Shown in pieces: positions 7,816 to 15,612 of a DNA stretch of 32,898 bases (the stretch's first letter is position 1; the number at the start of each line of letters is the position of its first letter). A program made the position numbers and the translations under genes. This DNA comes from Smithella sp. GTDB taxonomy: Bacteria; Desulfobacterota; Syntrophia; Syntrophales; Smithellaceae. The notes beneath the pieces were generated by a model. That model was given only the letters and a program-made list of their open reading frames with translations. It made no database searches and had not been told where the DNA came from. The stretch is taken from contig JAGOMJ010000025.1 of NCBI GenBank assembly GCA_017993615.1, positions 1-32,898 on the forward strand. The letters are read 5' to 3'.

Positions 7816-9153
7816 TTATTCTTTCACCCCGGATTTCTTAAGCCTTTCCACAATGTCGGTCCATTTATTGATCTCCGCAGCCGTCAGTAACGTATATTCC
7901 GTATCTTTGATCTTCGCTCTGACGTTGCCATCCGCTCCTTTATCCAGCAGAAGAGTCACCACGTCCTTATGGCCTTTCTGTGCGGCAAGAAGCACGGGGG
8001 GCAAACCATCGCTGTCTTTTGCATTTACATCCGCCCCCTTGTCCAGAAGAATCTGAATAATGTCCTTGTGTCCTCTTTCCGACGCCATCAGCAGAGCCGT
8101 TATGTTTTCATTACTTTTGCCATTCACGGGAACTCCTTTATCCAGCAGCAGTTGCACAACGGCCCGGTGGCCGTTCAGGGACGCCACCATCAGCACAGTA
8201 ATGCCGTCTTTGTTCTTCGCATTCATATCCGCCCCTTTATCGATCAGCAGACGGGCGACATCCGCATGGCCTTTTGCCGCCGTCAAAATCAGGGCGGTCG
8301 CACCGATGAATTTTGTTTTCAAATTGACATCGGCCCCTTTATTCAGAAGGAGTCCGACGATTTCCCTGTGATTGTTTTCGGCGGCCATCATCAGCGCCGT
8401 CGCATTGTCGGAAGCTCTCTGAACATTCACGCCGGCATCTGTTTCCAAAAGACGCTCAACAACCTTCGCGTGACCGTTTTTCGACGCCAGCATCAACGCC
8501 GTCACGCCGTCGTTGTTTTTGATCTTGACGTCCGCTTGGTGCTGCACAAGACGCTGGACGATGTCGTGATGACCGTACTGCGCTGCCAGCATCAGCGCCG
8601 TTACGCCGTCATTGTTTCGGGTGTTGACATCGACTTTCCCCTGCATCAGAATACCGACCGCATCCGGATGGCCGTTTTTCGAGGCCAGCATCAGTGCCGT
8701 TATCCCGGTGTTGTTTATTGCATTAATATCCGCTTTGCCTTCCAGCAGTATTTTCATGACATCCGCATGACCGTTTTCCGCGGCAAGCATCAGGGCGGTG
8801 GTTCTTTCCGGAAGCCTCTGGAAGTTGGGATCGGCGCCTTTCTGCAGAAGCAGTTTGACGATTTCCGCATGGCCGTTTTCCGACGCGGCAATCAACGGCG
8901 TTATCTCCTTGCCGAAAATGTTATAATACTTTTTAACCGATTTGGCGTTCGTATCGGCACCCTGGGCAAGCGCCGTCTGAACGTCCTGTAAAAGACCTTT
9001 TTCCGCTGCCTGAATCAACCGGTCATTATTTTGGGCCGCACCGGCATCCGCGCAAACCAATGCAACAATAAAAAGCCCCACGGGCACACGCAGAATATGC
9101 TTTACCGGACAAACTGCGTTCTTTATCTTTTTCCAAAACATTTTTCTTTCCAT
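7816..9153 (-). CDS. Exported ankyrin-repeat protein
   Basis: About 445 residues made almost wholly of ankyrin repeats. Roughly 12 units are visible, each with the 'TALMLAAENGH' core, and no catalytic domain is present. Ankyrin arrays bind other proteins. The N-terminus has lysines followed by the hydrophobic stretch 'VPVGLFIVALVCADAGAA', a likely Sec signal peptide with cleavage near 'GAA/QNN', so it probably acts in the periplasm or outside the cell. Start choice: the reading frame stays open to a TTG at 9210, but that would add about 20 non-hydrophobic residues before the signal. ATG 9153 or ATG 9141 (with GGAAAG four bases upstream) are better. It is transcribed opposite to both flanking operons and stands alone. 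The partner protein is unknown. Confidence 0.9.
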   Translation of the reverse strand: MERKMFWKKIKNAVCPVKHILRVPVGLFIVALVCADAGAAQNNDRLIQAAEKGLLQDVQTALAQGADTNAKSVKKYYNIFGKEITPLIAASENGHAEIVKLLLQKGADPNFQRLPERTTALMLAAENGHADVMKILLEGKADINAINNTGITALMLASKNGHPDAVGILMQGKVDVNTRNNDGVTALMLAAQYGHHDIVQRLVQHQADVKIKNNDGVTALMLASKNGHAKVVERLLETDAGVNVQRASDNATALMMAAENNHREIVGLLLNKGADVNLKTKFIGATALILTAAKGHADVARLLIDKGADMNAKNKDGITVLMVASLNGHRAVVQLLLDKGVPVNGKSNENITALLMASERGHKDIIQILLDKGADVNAKDSDGLPPVLLAAQKGHKDVVTLLLDKGADGNVRAKIKDTEYTLLTAAEINKWTDIVERLKKSGVKE

Positions 9154-9323
9154 GCGTAAACGATATAAGGAAGTTTTTTGCCTGTCAATAAAATCATGGA
9201 CATCATCCAATTTTGTGCAGAGCCTTCGCTGGTTTGAAATTTTGTTTATTACAGAACCAGGCCTTTTAATTCAACCTTGTTTTACCTTCCAATATCTGAT
9301 AATTCAGCTTCAGGATTAGCCAT

Positions 9324-10655
9324 ATGGAACAAATTCTGACCGTTTCAGAATTAAATAATACCATTAAATCTCTTCTGGAAGAATCGTTTGACTCCCTTCT
9401 GGTTGAAGGTGAAGTAGCCGATTTGCGGCGACCGCAATCCGGTCATACCTACTTCACACTCAAAGACGACAAAAGTCAGATCCGGGCGGTTTTTTTTCGT
9501 CCGTTCGGAAGAACCGGGGGCCGTGTCAATTTTGAACTGGAGGAAGGGCTGAAGATTTTATGCCGGGCGCGCCTGACTCTTTATCCGCCGCGCGGCGAAT
9601 ACCAGCTTGTTGTGGAATCGGTGGAGCCACTCGGTGTCGGCGCCCTGCAAAAGGCTTTCGAACAGCTCAAAGCCAAACTTTCCGCAGAGGGCTTATTTGA
9701 CAAACAATATAAAAAAGCTCTCCCTTTTCTGCCGGAAAGAATCGGCGTCATCACCTCTCCCACCGGCGCGGTGATCAGAGATATTCTGAATGTCAGCCGG
9801 CGGCGGTTTCCCGCAACGGACATTTTAATTGCCCCGGTGCGCGTCCAGGGCAATGACGCGGCAAACGACATGATTCAGGCGTTGCGCCGTTTCCACGCCT
9901 TCGGGCAGGTGGACGTCATTATCCTTGCGCGGGGCGGCGGATCGCTGGAAGATCTGGCTTCTTTCAATGATGAAAGGCTGGCTCGCGAAATTTTCCGTTC
10001 GGACATTCCCGTTGTATCGGCCGTGGGGCATGAAACCGATTTTACCATTTGCGATTTCGCTGCCGATTTGCGCGCACCCACGCCCTCGGCTGCCGCGGAG
10101 CTCGTCCTGCCGGACCGAACGGAACTGATATTTAAGGTTAATATGCTGGCCCGTAGAATGACTGCCGGCTGCTTGCGTCATCTGAAGGCTGAAAAAGAAC
10201 ATCTGGAGGGGTTGCAGGAAAGATTTAAAGACCCGCGCCTGGCGGTCGTCACTCAGAAAATCAGAATTGACGATCTCAAAGAGAGCCTTTCCGCCGCTTT
10301 CGGTCATCGCCGGCAAATCCTGCTCCATAAGCTGAACCACCTGGAGCTGCGTCTGAAACACCAGAGTCCGGAGCAGCAGATCAACGAAAAACAAATCGTA
10401 TTAAAAAATCTCCGGAAAGAACTTCACAGCAGCCTGTCCTGTGTTCTGACGGCATTGAAGGAACGATTTCAAAAGGATGCTGCGGTCCTGGAATCGTTGA
10501 GCCCTCTTGCGGTTCTGGAAAGAGGCTACAGCCTCACGCGCACGGTCCCCGAAGGCACGCTCATCCGGCAGACCCGGGACCTGCATGAAGGTGATGAGGT
10601 CAATGTCCTGTTGGCAAAAGGCAATTTTAACGCTAAAATACAAAAAATATTTTAG
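9324..10655 (+). CDS. xseA: Exodeoxyribonuclease VII large subunit
   Basis: A 443-residue catalytic subunit of ExoVII, a cytoplasmic nuclease that degrades single-stranded DNA into oligonucleotides in repair and recombination. Seen: an N-terminal OB-fold (tRNA_anti-like) at about residues 5-100 with 'GHTYFTLKD', then the Exonuc_VII_L domain with 'ERIGVITSPTGAVIRDIL', the conserved 'ILARGGGSLEDL' motif, and 'VGHETDFTICDFAADLRAPT'. A long coiled-coil region follows (about 280-390). Length matches the family (about 400-460). It opens the long plus-strand operon, and xseB follows 125 bases later. I do not see a convincing promoter in the 9211-9323 gap, though a GATAAT hexamer occurs at 9298-9303. 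Confidence 0.97.
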   Translation: MEQILTVSELNNTIKSLLEESFDSLLVEGEVADLRRPQSGHTYFTLKDDKSQIRAVFFRPFGRTGGRVNFELEEGLKILCRARLTLYPPRGEYQLVVESVEPLGVGALQKAFEQLKAKLSAEGLFDKQYKKALPFLPERIGVITSPTGAVIRDILNVSRRRFPATDILIAPVRVQGNDAANDMIQALRRFHAFGQVDVIILARGGGSLEDLASFNDERLAREIFRSDIPVVSAVGHETDFTICDFAADLRAPTPSAAAELVLPDRTELIFKVNMLARRMTAGCLRHLKAEKEHLEGLQERFKDPRLAVVTQKIRIDDLKESLSAAFGHRRQILLHKLNHLELRLKHQSPEQQINEKQIVLKNLRKELHSSLSCVLTALKERFQKDAAVLESLSPLAVLERGYSLTRTVPEGTLIRQTRDLHEGDEVNVLLAKGNFNAKIQKIF

Positions 10656-10780
10656 TGAGTCGAGATGTGTTTTCTGTTAGACAGCATATCCTTGAATCCG
10701 TCAAAAAGTTTGAACGGGTTTGAGGCAGTGGAACGAATTCATGAAAGAACGTCTCCCGTTTACCGGGGTCAGGAGCAATG

Positions 10781-11017
10781 ATGGCAAAAGAAAAATTTGA
10801 AGACGCACTGGAAAAACTGGAAGATATTGTCAAGAAAATGGAGGCGGGCGATATGCCTCTGGATGAGACCTTGAAGTCCTTTGAAGAAGGCATCAAGCTG
10901 ATTCGCTTCTGTTCCGCCAAGCTTGAAGAAACGGAACGCCGCGTTGAACTGCTTCTGGAGAAGGAAAACACCTTGCAGGTAAAACGTTTTCAGGGAGACG
11001 ACCATGATGCAGGATGA
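10781..11017 (+). CDS. xseB: Exodeoxyribonuclease VII small subunit
   Basis: A 78-residue helical subunit that binds XseA to form ExoVII. Seen: 'KFEDALEKLEDIVKKMEAGD' followed by 'PLDETLKSFEEGIKLI', the standard XseB pattern of two helices. ATG 10781 is preferred over ATG 10778, because AGGAG at 10771-10775 is five bases from the former and only two from the latter. The gene ends 14 bases inside the ispA start, so the two are translationally coupled. xseB-ispA-dxs is a recurrent gene order in proteobacteria. The 10656-10780 gap holds no other gene that I can support. Confidence 0.95.
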   Translation: MAKEKFEDALEKLEDIVKKMEAGDMPLDETLKSFEEGIKLIRFCSAKLEETERRVELLLEKENTLQVKRFQGDDHDAG

Positions 11018-11906
11018 TGATCTGTTCCTCAAGGCGTATCTGGAGGACAGACAGAACATTGTTGAAGAAGCTCTGCAGCGTTATCTTCCCGAGGACGGAT
11101 TTCCTTCCGACATTTACAAGGCTGTGCATTACAGTGTTTTCAACGGCGGGAAACGCATCCGTCCGATTCTCTGTCTTGCGGCCGCGGAAGCCGTCGGCGG
11201 CGATCTGGTCCCGGCCATCCCCGTTGCGTGCGCCCTGGAATTAATCCACTCCTACTCGCTGATTCACGACGATTTGCCGTCGATGGATAACGACGATTTC
11301 CGGCGCGGGAAACCCACCTGCCATAAAGTTTTCGGGGAAAACATGGCGATTCTGGCCGGGGATGCACTGCTCACGGAGGCGTTCGTGCTTTTGTCCCGTG
11401 CGGAAAAGGTCATGCTCTCCGCGGAACGGCGACTGGCCATTATTCAGGAAATTGCAAATGCCGCCGGGATCAACGGCATGGTGGGCGGTCAGGCGCTTGA
11501 CGTGATATCGGAAAAAACCGGAGCGGATGAAACAATTCTGCAGGACATTCACCGGCGCAAAACCGGCGCATTGATCGTCGCCGCCGTAAAATCCGGCGCG
11601 GTGATGTTCAATGCAGGCAAAGATAAAATTCAAGCGCTGACCGAATACGGCATGCATGTGGGACTGGCTTTTCAGATAGCAGATGACATTCTGAATGTTG
11701 AAGGAGACAGCCGGTTGATGGGCAAGGGAACCGGCAGCGATGCCGCCCGCAACAAGATGACCTATCCTTCGCTGATGGGACTGCAACAGGCAAAAGAAAA
11801 GCTGAACCAGCACGTGGAAGCGGCCGTCACCAGTCTGGCCGATTTTGATGAAAGAGCCATGCCGCTGATTGTCATCGCCCGTTACATCAGGGACAGGAAG
11901 TCATAA
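11004..11906 (+). CDS. ispA: Polyprenyl (farnesyl/geranylgeranyl) diphosphate synthase
   Basis: A 300-residue all-alpha prenyltransferase that condenses IPP with allylic diphosphates to C15 or C20 chains. Seen: the first Asp-rich motif 'LIHDDLPSMDND' (DDx4D type, usual in bacterial FPP/GGPP synthases), 'GGKRIRPIL' for diphosphate binding, and the second motif 'QIADDILNVEGD'. Two residues upstream of the first motif is Leu (ELIHSYSLIHDD). Chain length cannot be settled by eye; with a UbiA domain and a CruF-like protein downstream, C20 is as plausible as C15. The start has AGGGAG at 10992-10997, six bases upstream of ATG 11004. dxs follows after 18 bases. Confidence 0.95.
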   Translation: MMQDDDLFLKAYLEDRQNIVEEALQRYLPEDGFPSDIYKAVHYSVFNGGKRIRPILCLAAAEAVGGDLVPAIPVACALELIHSYSLIHDDLPSMDNDDFRRGKPTCHKVFGENMAILAGDALLTEAFVLLSRAEKVMLSAERRLAIIQEIANAAGINGMVGGQALDVISEKTGADETILQDIHRRKTGALIVAAVKSGAVMFNAGKDKIQALTEYGMHVGLAFQIADDILNVEGDSRLMGKGTGSDAARNKMTYPSLMGLQQAKEKLNQHVEAAVTSLADFDERAMPLIVIARYIRDRKS

Positions 11907-11924
11907 AAAACGAAAGGATTTTTT

Positions 11925-13847
11925 TTGGTCAAGCAACCGCAAACCGTTCATTACAGTGTTCTGAAGGATGTCAATTTCCCGGCCGATATTCGCGGACTGA
12001 CCCTTGCCCAGCTCAATACGCTGGCTCAGGAAATCAGGGATTTGATTACCCTCACGGTTGCATCGTGCGGCGGCCATCTGGCCGCGTCGCTGGGAACCGT
12101 CGAACTGACCCTCGCTCTTCACTACGCTTTCAACACAGCGCAGGATAAAATTATCTGGGATGTCGGCCATCAGTCGTACGCGCATAAAATCATCACCGGA
12201 CGGAAAGAGGATTTTAAAAACCTGCGCAAACAAAACGGCATCAGCGGGTTTCCCCGGCGGGAGGAAAGCCCCTACGATGTGTTTAATGTCGGCCACAGCG
12301 GAACCTCCATTTCCGCGGCCGCGGGCATGACCGAAGCCGCCTGCCTGAAGGGCGCCAGCTATAAAATCATTGCTGTGATCGGCGACGGATCAATGACCTC
12401 AGGCATGGCCTTTGAGGGCCTGAACTGGGTGGGAGACCGCAAGAAAAACATGATCATTGTGCTCAACGACAATGAAATGTCCATCTCGGAAAACGTCGGC
12501 GCCATGTCCTCCTATCTGAACCGGGTGATGACCGGTCATAAGATCACCACCCTGAAAGCGGATATCAAAAGATTTCTCAAAAGCATTCCCGGCGTGGGCG
12601 GAGATATGATCAAATTCGCCCAGAAAATCGAAGAAATTCTGAAAACCCTGATGGTGCCCGGAGCGCTCTTTGAAGAAATGGGTTTTACCTACGTGGGACC
12701 GCTGGAGGGACATCGCCTCGATCATCTGATTAAAACGTTCGAAAACATCCGGGAGATGACCGGTCCCGTGCTTGTCCACGTCATTACCAAAAAAGGCAAG
12801 GGCTACAGTTTTGCCGAGCAGAATCCGCCGAGTTATCACGGCGTCGCCCCTTTTGATGTGCAAACAGGCCAGGTCATTGCTTCCTCGTCCGGCATCCCCA
12901 CTTACACAAACGTATTCGGCAGGACGCTGGTGAAGCTCGCGCGCACCGATTCCCGGATTGTGGCGATTACCGCCGCCATGCGCGAAGGCACGGGCCTCAA
13001 TCTCTTCAGTCAGGAATTCCCGAATCGTTTTTATGACGTGGGCATTGCGGAACAGCATGCGGTCACCTTTGCCGCCGGCCTCGCCACGGAAGGGTTCATT
13101 CCCGTTGTGGCCATCTACTCAACTTTCCTGCAGCGCGCCTATGATCAAATCGTCCACGATGTGTGCCTGCAAAAACTTCCCATTATCTTTGCCGTGGATC
13201 GCGGCGGACTGGTCGGTGAGGACGGCGCCACGCATCAGGGGCTTCTGGATTACTCCTATCTGCGTTCCATTCCCCACATCGTGGTCATGGCCCCCAAAGA
13301 TGAAAACGAACTCCAGCATATGCTCAAAACCGCCGTCGATTGCGGACAGCCGGTTTCTCTGCGTTACCCGCGCGGGAGCGGAGCGGGCAGACCCCTGGAT
13401 GAGGTTCTGACGGCTCTCGACATCGGAAAGGGAGAAGTGCTCAGGGGAGGAACCGATCTGGCCGTCATGGCAATCGGTTCAACGGTGCTGCCTGCTCTGG
13501 CGGCGGCGAACCGCCTCGCCGAAGAGGGACGGGATATCAGCGTCATCAACGCCCGCTTTGTGAAACCCCTGGATGAAGAACTGATTCTGAAAACGGCGGC
13601 CGCTGTCGGGACCATCATCACGGTTGAGGAAAACACACTGCAGGGCGGGTTTGGAAGCGCTGTTCTGGAACTGCTGGCTGAAAAAAGCATCACCGGCATC
13701 CGGGTAAAACGTCTGGGCATTCCGGACGAATTCGTCAGACATGCAACGCAGGCGCAGCAACGCCGACGGTATGGAATCGATGAAGAAGGGATTATGGCCG
13801 CCATCAACGAAATTCTGACGTCTGAATCATTCCGACGACCGTCTTGA
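11925..13847 (+). CDS. dxs: 1-deoxy-D-xylulose-5-phosphate synthase
   Basis: A 640-residue thiamine-diphosphate enzyme that makes DXP from pyruvate and glyceraldehyde-3-phosphate, the entry step of the MEP isoprenoid pathway. Seen: 'WDVGHQSYAHKIITGR', the ThDP/Mg motif beginning 'GDGSMTSGMAFEGLN' and ending 'NDNEMSIS', the transketolase pyrimidine domain with 'VGIAEQHAVTFAAGLA', and the C-terminal transketolase domain ('INARFVKPLDEELI'). Length is normal (about 620-640). The start is TTG, supported by AAAGGA at 11913-11918 with six-base spacing. It sits directly after ispA and upstream of the IspH fusion, so first and last MEP steps share one operon. Confidence 0.97.
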   Translation: MVKQPQTVHYSVLKDVNFPADIRGLTLAQLNTLAQEIRDLITLTVASCGGHLAASLGTVELTLALHYAFNTAQDKIIWDVGHQSYAHKIITGRKEDFKNLRKQNGISGFPRREESPYDVFNVGHSGTSISAAAGMTEAACLKGASYKIIAVIGDGSMTSGMAFEGLNWVGDRKKNMIIVLNDNEMSISENVGAMSSYLNRVMTGHKITTLKADIKRFLKSIPGVGGDMIKFAQKIEEILKTLMVPGALFEEMGFTYVGPLEGHRLDHLIKTFENIREMTGPVLVHVITKKGKGYSFAEQNPPSYHGVAPFDVQTGQVIASSSGIPTYTNVFGRTLVKLARTDSRIVAITAAMREGTGLNLFSQEFPNRFYDVGIAEQHAVTFAAGLATEGFIPVVAIYSTFLQRAYDQIVHDVCLQKLPIIFAVDRGGLVGEDGATHQGLLDYSYLRSIPHIVVMAPKDENELQHMLKTAVDCGQPVSLRYPRGSGAGRPLDEVLTALDIGKGEVLRGGTDLAVMAIGSTVLPALAAANRLAEEGRDISVINARFVKPLDEELILKTAAAVGTIITVEENTLQGGFGSAVLELLAEKSITGIRVKRLGIPDEFVRHATQAQQRRRYGIDEEGIMAAINEILTSESFRRPS

Positions 13848-13889
13848 GCCTGCTCGACTTCTTGACTTGAAGGACATCAACAATCCTCT

Positions 13890-14642
13890 ATGGCTGCCGA
13901 GAAAATTCGTTTGGACAAACTACTTGTTGAACGCGGAATCGCGCCTACCCTGGAAAAGGCACGCGCCCTGATTTTAGCCCGCGCTGTGAAAGTGGATGGA
14001 GCCTATCCGGACAAGGCCGGGACATTGTTCGTTCCCCATACCGAAATCCATATCAAGGGGGAAGATAATCCCTATGTGAGCCGCGGTGGATTGAAACTGG
14101 CCGGAGCGCTCAAGGAATTTGATATGAACGTTGAGGGCCTGGTCGCCTTTGATGTCGGCGCTTCCACCGGCGGGTTCACGGATTGTCTGTTGCAGGCCGG
14201 CGCCCGGAAAGTTTACGCGCTGGATGTCGCTTATGGTCAGCTGGCGTGGAAACTTCGCGAAGACAAGCGCGTTGTCGTCATTGAACGAACCAATATCCGC
14301 TATTATGACGGTGCGGATCTGGATGAAAAAATTGATCTGGCTGTGATCGACGCATCTTTTATATCTTTGAAAACTGTAATTCCTCCGGTTTTAAAATTTC
14401 TGGAAGAAGGCACACGAATTCTGGCGCTGATTAAACCGCAGTTTGAAGCATCAAAAAAAGACGTCGGCGAGAGAGGCGTTGTCCGGGATCCCGCAATCCA
14501 TGATCGCGTGGTGCAAAACATCAGCGATTTTTGCATATCGTTGGATCTGGACGTTGAGGGCACCTGCGCCTCGCCAATTTCGGGCCCGGCGGGAAACAAG
14601 GAATTTTTCGTCTTAACGCGGAAAAAACCGTCTCAAACCTGA
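13890..14642 (+). CDS. tlyA: TlyA-type rRNA 2'-O-methyltransferase / hemolysin A family
   Basis: A 250-residue SAM-dependent RNA methyltransferase. Seen: an N-terminal S4 RNA-binding domain (residues about 5-65, 'IRLDKLLVERGIAPTLEKAR'), then an FtsJ/RrmJ-type domain with motif I 'FDVGASTGGFTDCLLQAGA', and catalytic-type Lys in 'LIKPQFEA'. The family methylates ribose of cytidines in 16S and 23S rRNA; the old name hemolysin A is misleading. Length matches (about 250-275). Its position after dxs is a common bacterial arrangement. The nearest purine-rich site (AAGGA) is about 17 bases upstream of ATG 13890, so translation start is only moderately supported. Confidence 0.94.
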   Translation: MAAEKIRLDKLLVERGIAPTLEKARALILARAVKVDGAYPDKAGTLFVPHTEIHIKGEDNPYVSRGGLKLAGALKEFDMNVEGLVAFDVGASTGGFTDCLLQAGARKVYALDVAYGQLAWKLREDKRVVVIERTNIRYYDGADLDEKIDLAVIDASFISLKTVIPPVLKFLEEGTRILALIKPQFEASKKDVGERGVVRDPAIHDRVVQNISDFCISLDLDVEGTCASPISGPAGNKEFFVLTRKKPSQT

Positions 14643-14688
14643 CAATGTGCAGGTCAGACGATGACACGAAAGAAGGAAAAGGAAGCTG

Positions 14689-15612
14689 ATGAAAAATAAA
14701 CATTTGATTTATGTGCTATTCATCATCGTATTGTTTTCCACCTATTCTGAGCTTTTATGGACCGCGTCGGGAAGAACGTCGCCGCCTTATTATAATATGG
14801 CCATGGGGGCGGTCTTCACGTGCTTTGCGCTTCTTCACGGCGGTACATACGTCGGCAGGAAATGTATCATCTCTCTGGCCGTCCTTACATTTGTCATATC
14901 TTTTATTATGGAATACACAGGAGTGAAAACCGGCCTTATTTACGGGGAATACCATTACGGCGACGCGCTGGGGATAAAAATTTTCGATACGGTTCCGCTG
15001 CTGATACCGTTTTCCTGGTTTATGTTCATGTATGTTTCAACGGTCACAGTTGATGCGGCTTTCGGTGACCGGTTTGCAGGCCGGTCCGCCCCGTTTTTGT
15101 TTGCGTTTTTCGATGCCGCGGCAATGACCGCACTGAATGTGCTCATCGATCCCTTGTGGGTGACGGGGGGAACATGGACAGGGACGACGGTGCAAGCACT
15201 GCCGTCCGGTTCCGTCTTCTACGGCATTCCGGCGCAGAACTATTTCGGATGGCTTCTGACGACGATTATGATCTTTATCCCGTATAGAATGATATTTTTT
15301 AGAAACAGAAACCGCTTTGCGGCCCGCGACCGCGATTTTTTTCTGCCGTGTCTGATTTACGCCTCGATCATTACGGTCGGCAACATCAAATCATGGATGG
15401 TTCTCGCGAACACGGGAATCATATTCGTCACCATTATGACGGGAGGCGTTTTTTCGTTGGCGGCGCTTGCCGGATTCCTGTCCTGCCGCTCGGGTCGATC
15501 CGGGCCGGCAGAAAAACGGCAACGTCAGGGTCATCCGGACTCGTTTCAGGAAGATGATCAAATATCGTACAACAACAAAATAGCGCGAAAGACAAAGCAA
15601 TATGGAAATTAG
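14689..15612 (+). CDS. CruF/DUF422-type carotenoid biosynthesis-like membrane protein
   Basis: A 307-residue polytopic membrane protein with about seven hydrophobic segments. The family signature is visible: 'YGEYHYGDALGIKIF', 'VPLLIPFSWFMFMY', 'AMTALNVLIDPLWV' and 'YGIPAQNYFGWLLT', matching the DUF422/Caroten_synth pattern. Known members include haloarchaeal and actinobacterial CruF, which hydrates the ends of C50 carotenoids and works beside a UbiA-family lycopene elongase. Here the next gene carries a UbiA domain, reproducing that pairing. The start has AAGGAAGC two bases before ATG 14689. The last 11 bases overlap the next gene. The C-terminal 40 residues are polar and basic. No phytoene synthase or desaturase is present, so a carotenoid substrate is unproven. 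Confidence 0.82.
   Translation: MKNKHLIYVLFIIVLFSTYSELLWTASGRTSPPYYNMAMGAVFTCFALLHGGTYVGRKCIISLAVLTFVISFIMEYTGVKTGLIYGEYHYGDALGIKIFDTVPLLIPFSWFMFMYVSTVTVDAAFGDRFAGRSAPFLFAFFDAAAMTALNVLIDPLWVTGGTWTGTTVQALPSGSVFYGIPAQNYFGWLLTTIMIFIPYRMIFFRNRNRFAARDRDFFLPCLIYASIITVGNIKSWMVLANTGIIFVTIMTGGVFSLAALAGFLSCRSGRSGPAEKRQRQGHPDSFQEDDQISYNNKIARKTKQYGN

Noticed and set aside
7969..8991. A 340-codon open frame on the plus strand opposite the ankyrin gene
   Set aside because: It is the periodic antisense of the ankyrin repeats, has no ribosome binding site and no family resemblance, and its repeats (His/Phe/Arg-rich) mirror the repeat units of the real gene.
14689..15612. Annotating the DUF422 protein as bisanhydrobacterioruberin hydratase
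   Set aside because: The fold family matches, but no phytoene synthase, desaturase or complete lycopene elongase is present, so the exact reaction is not supported.
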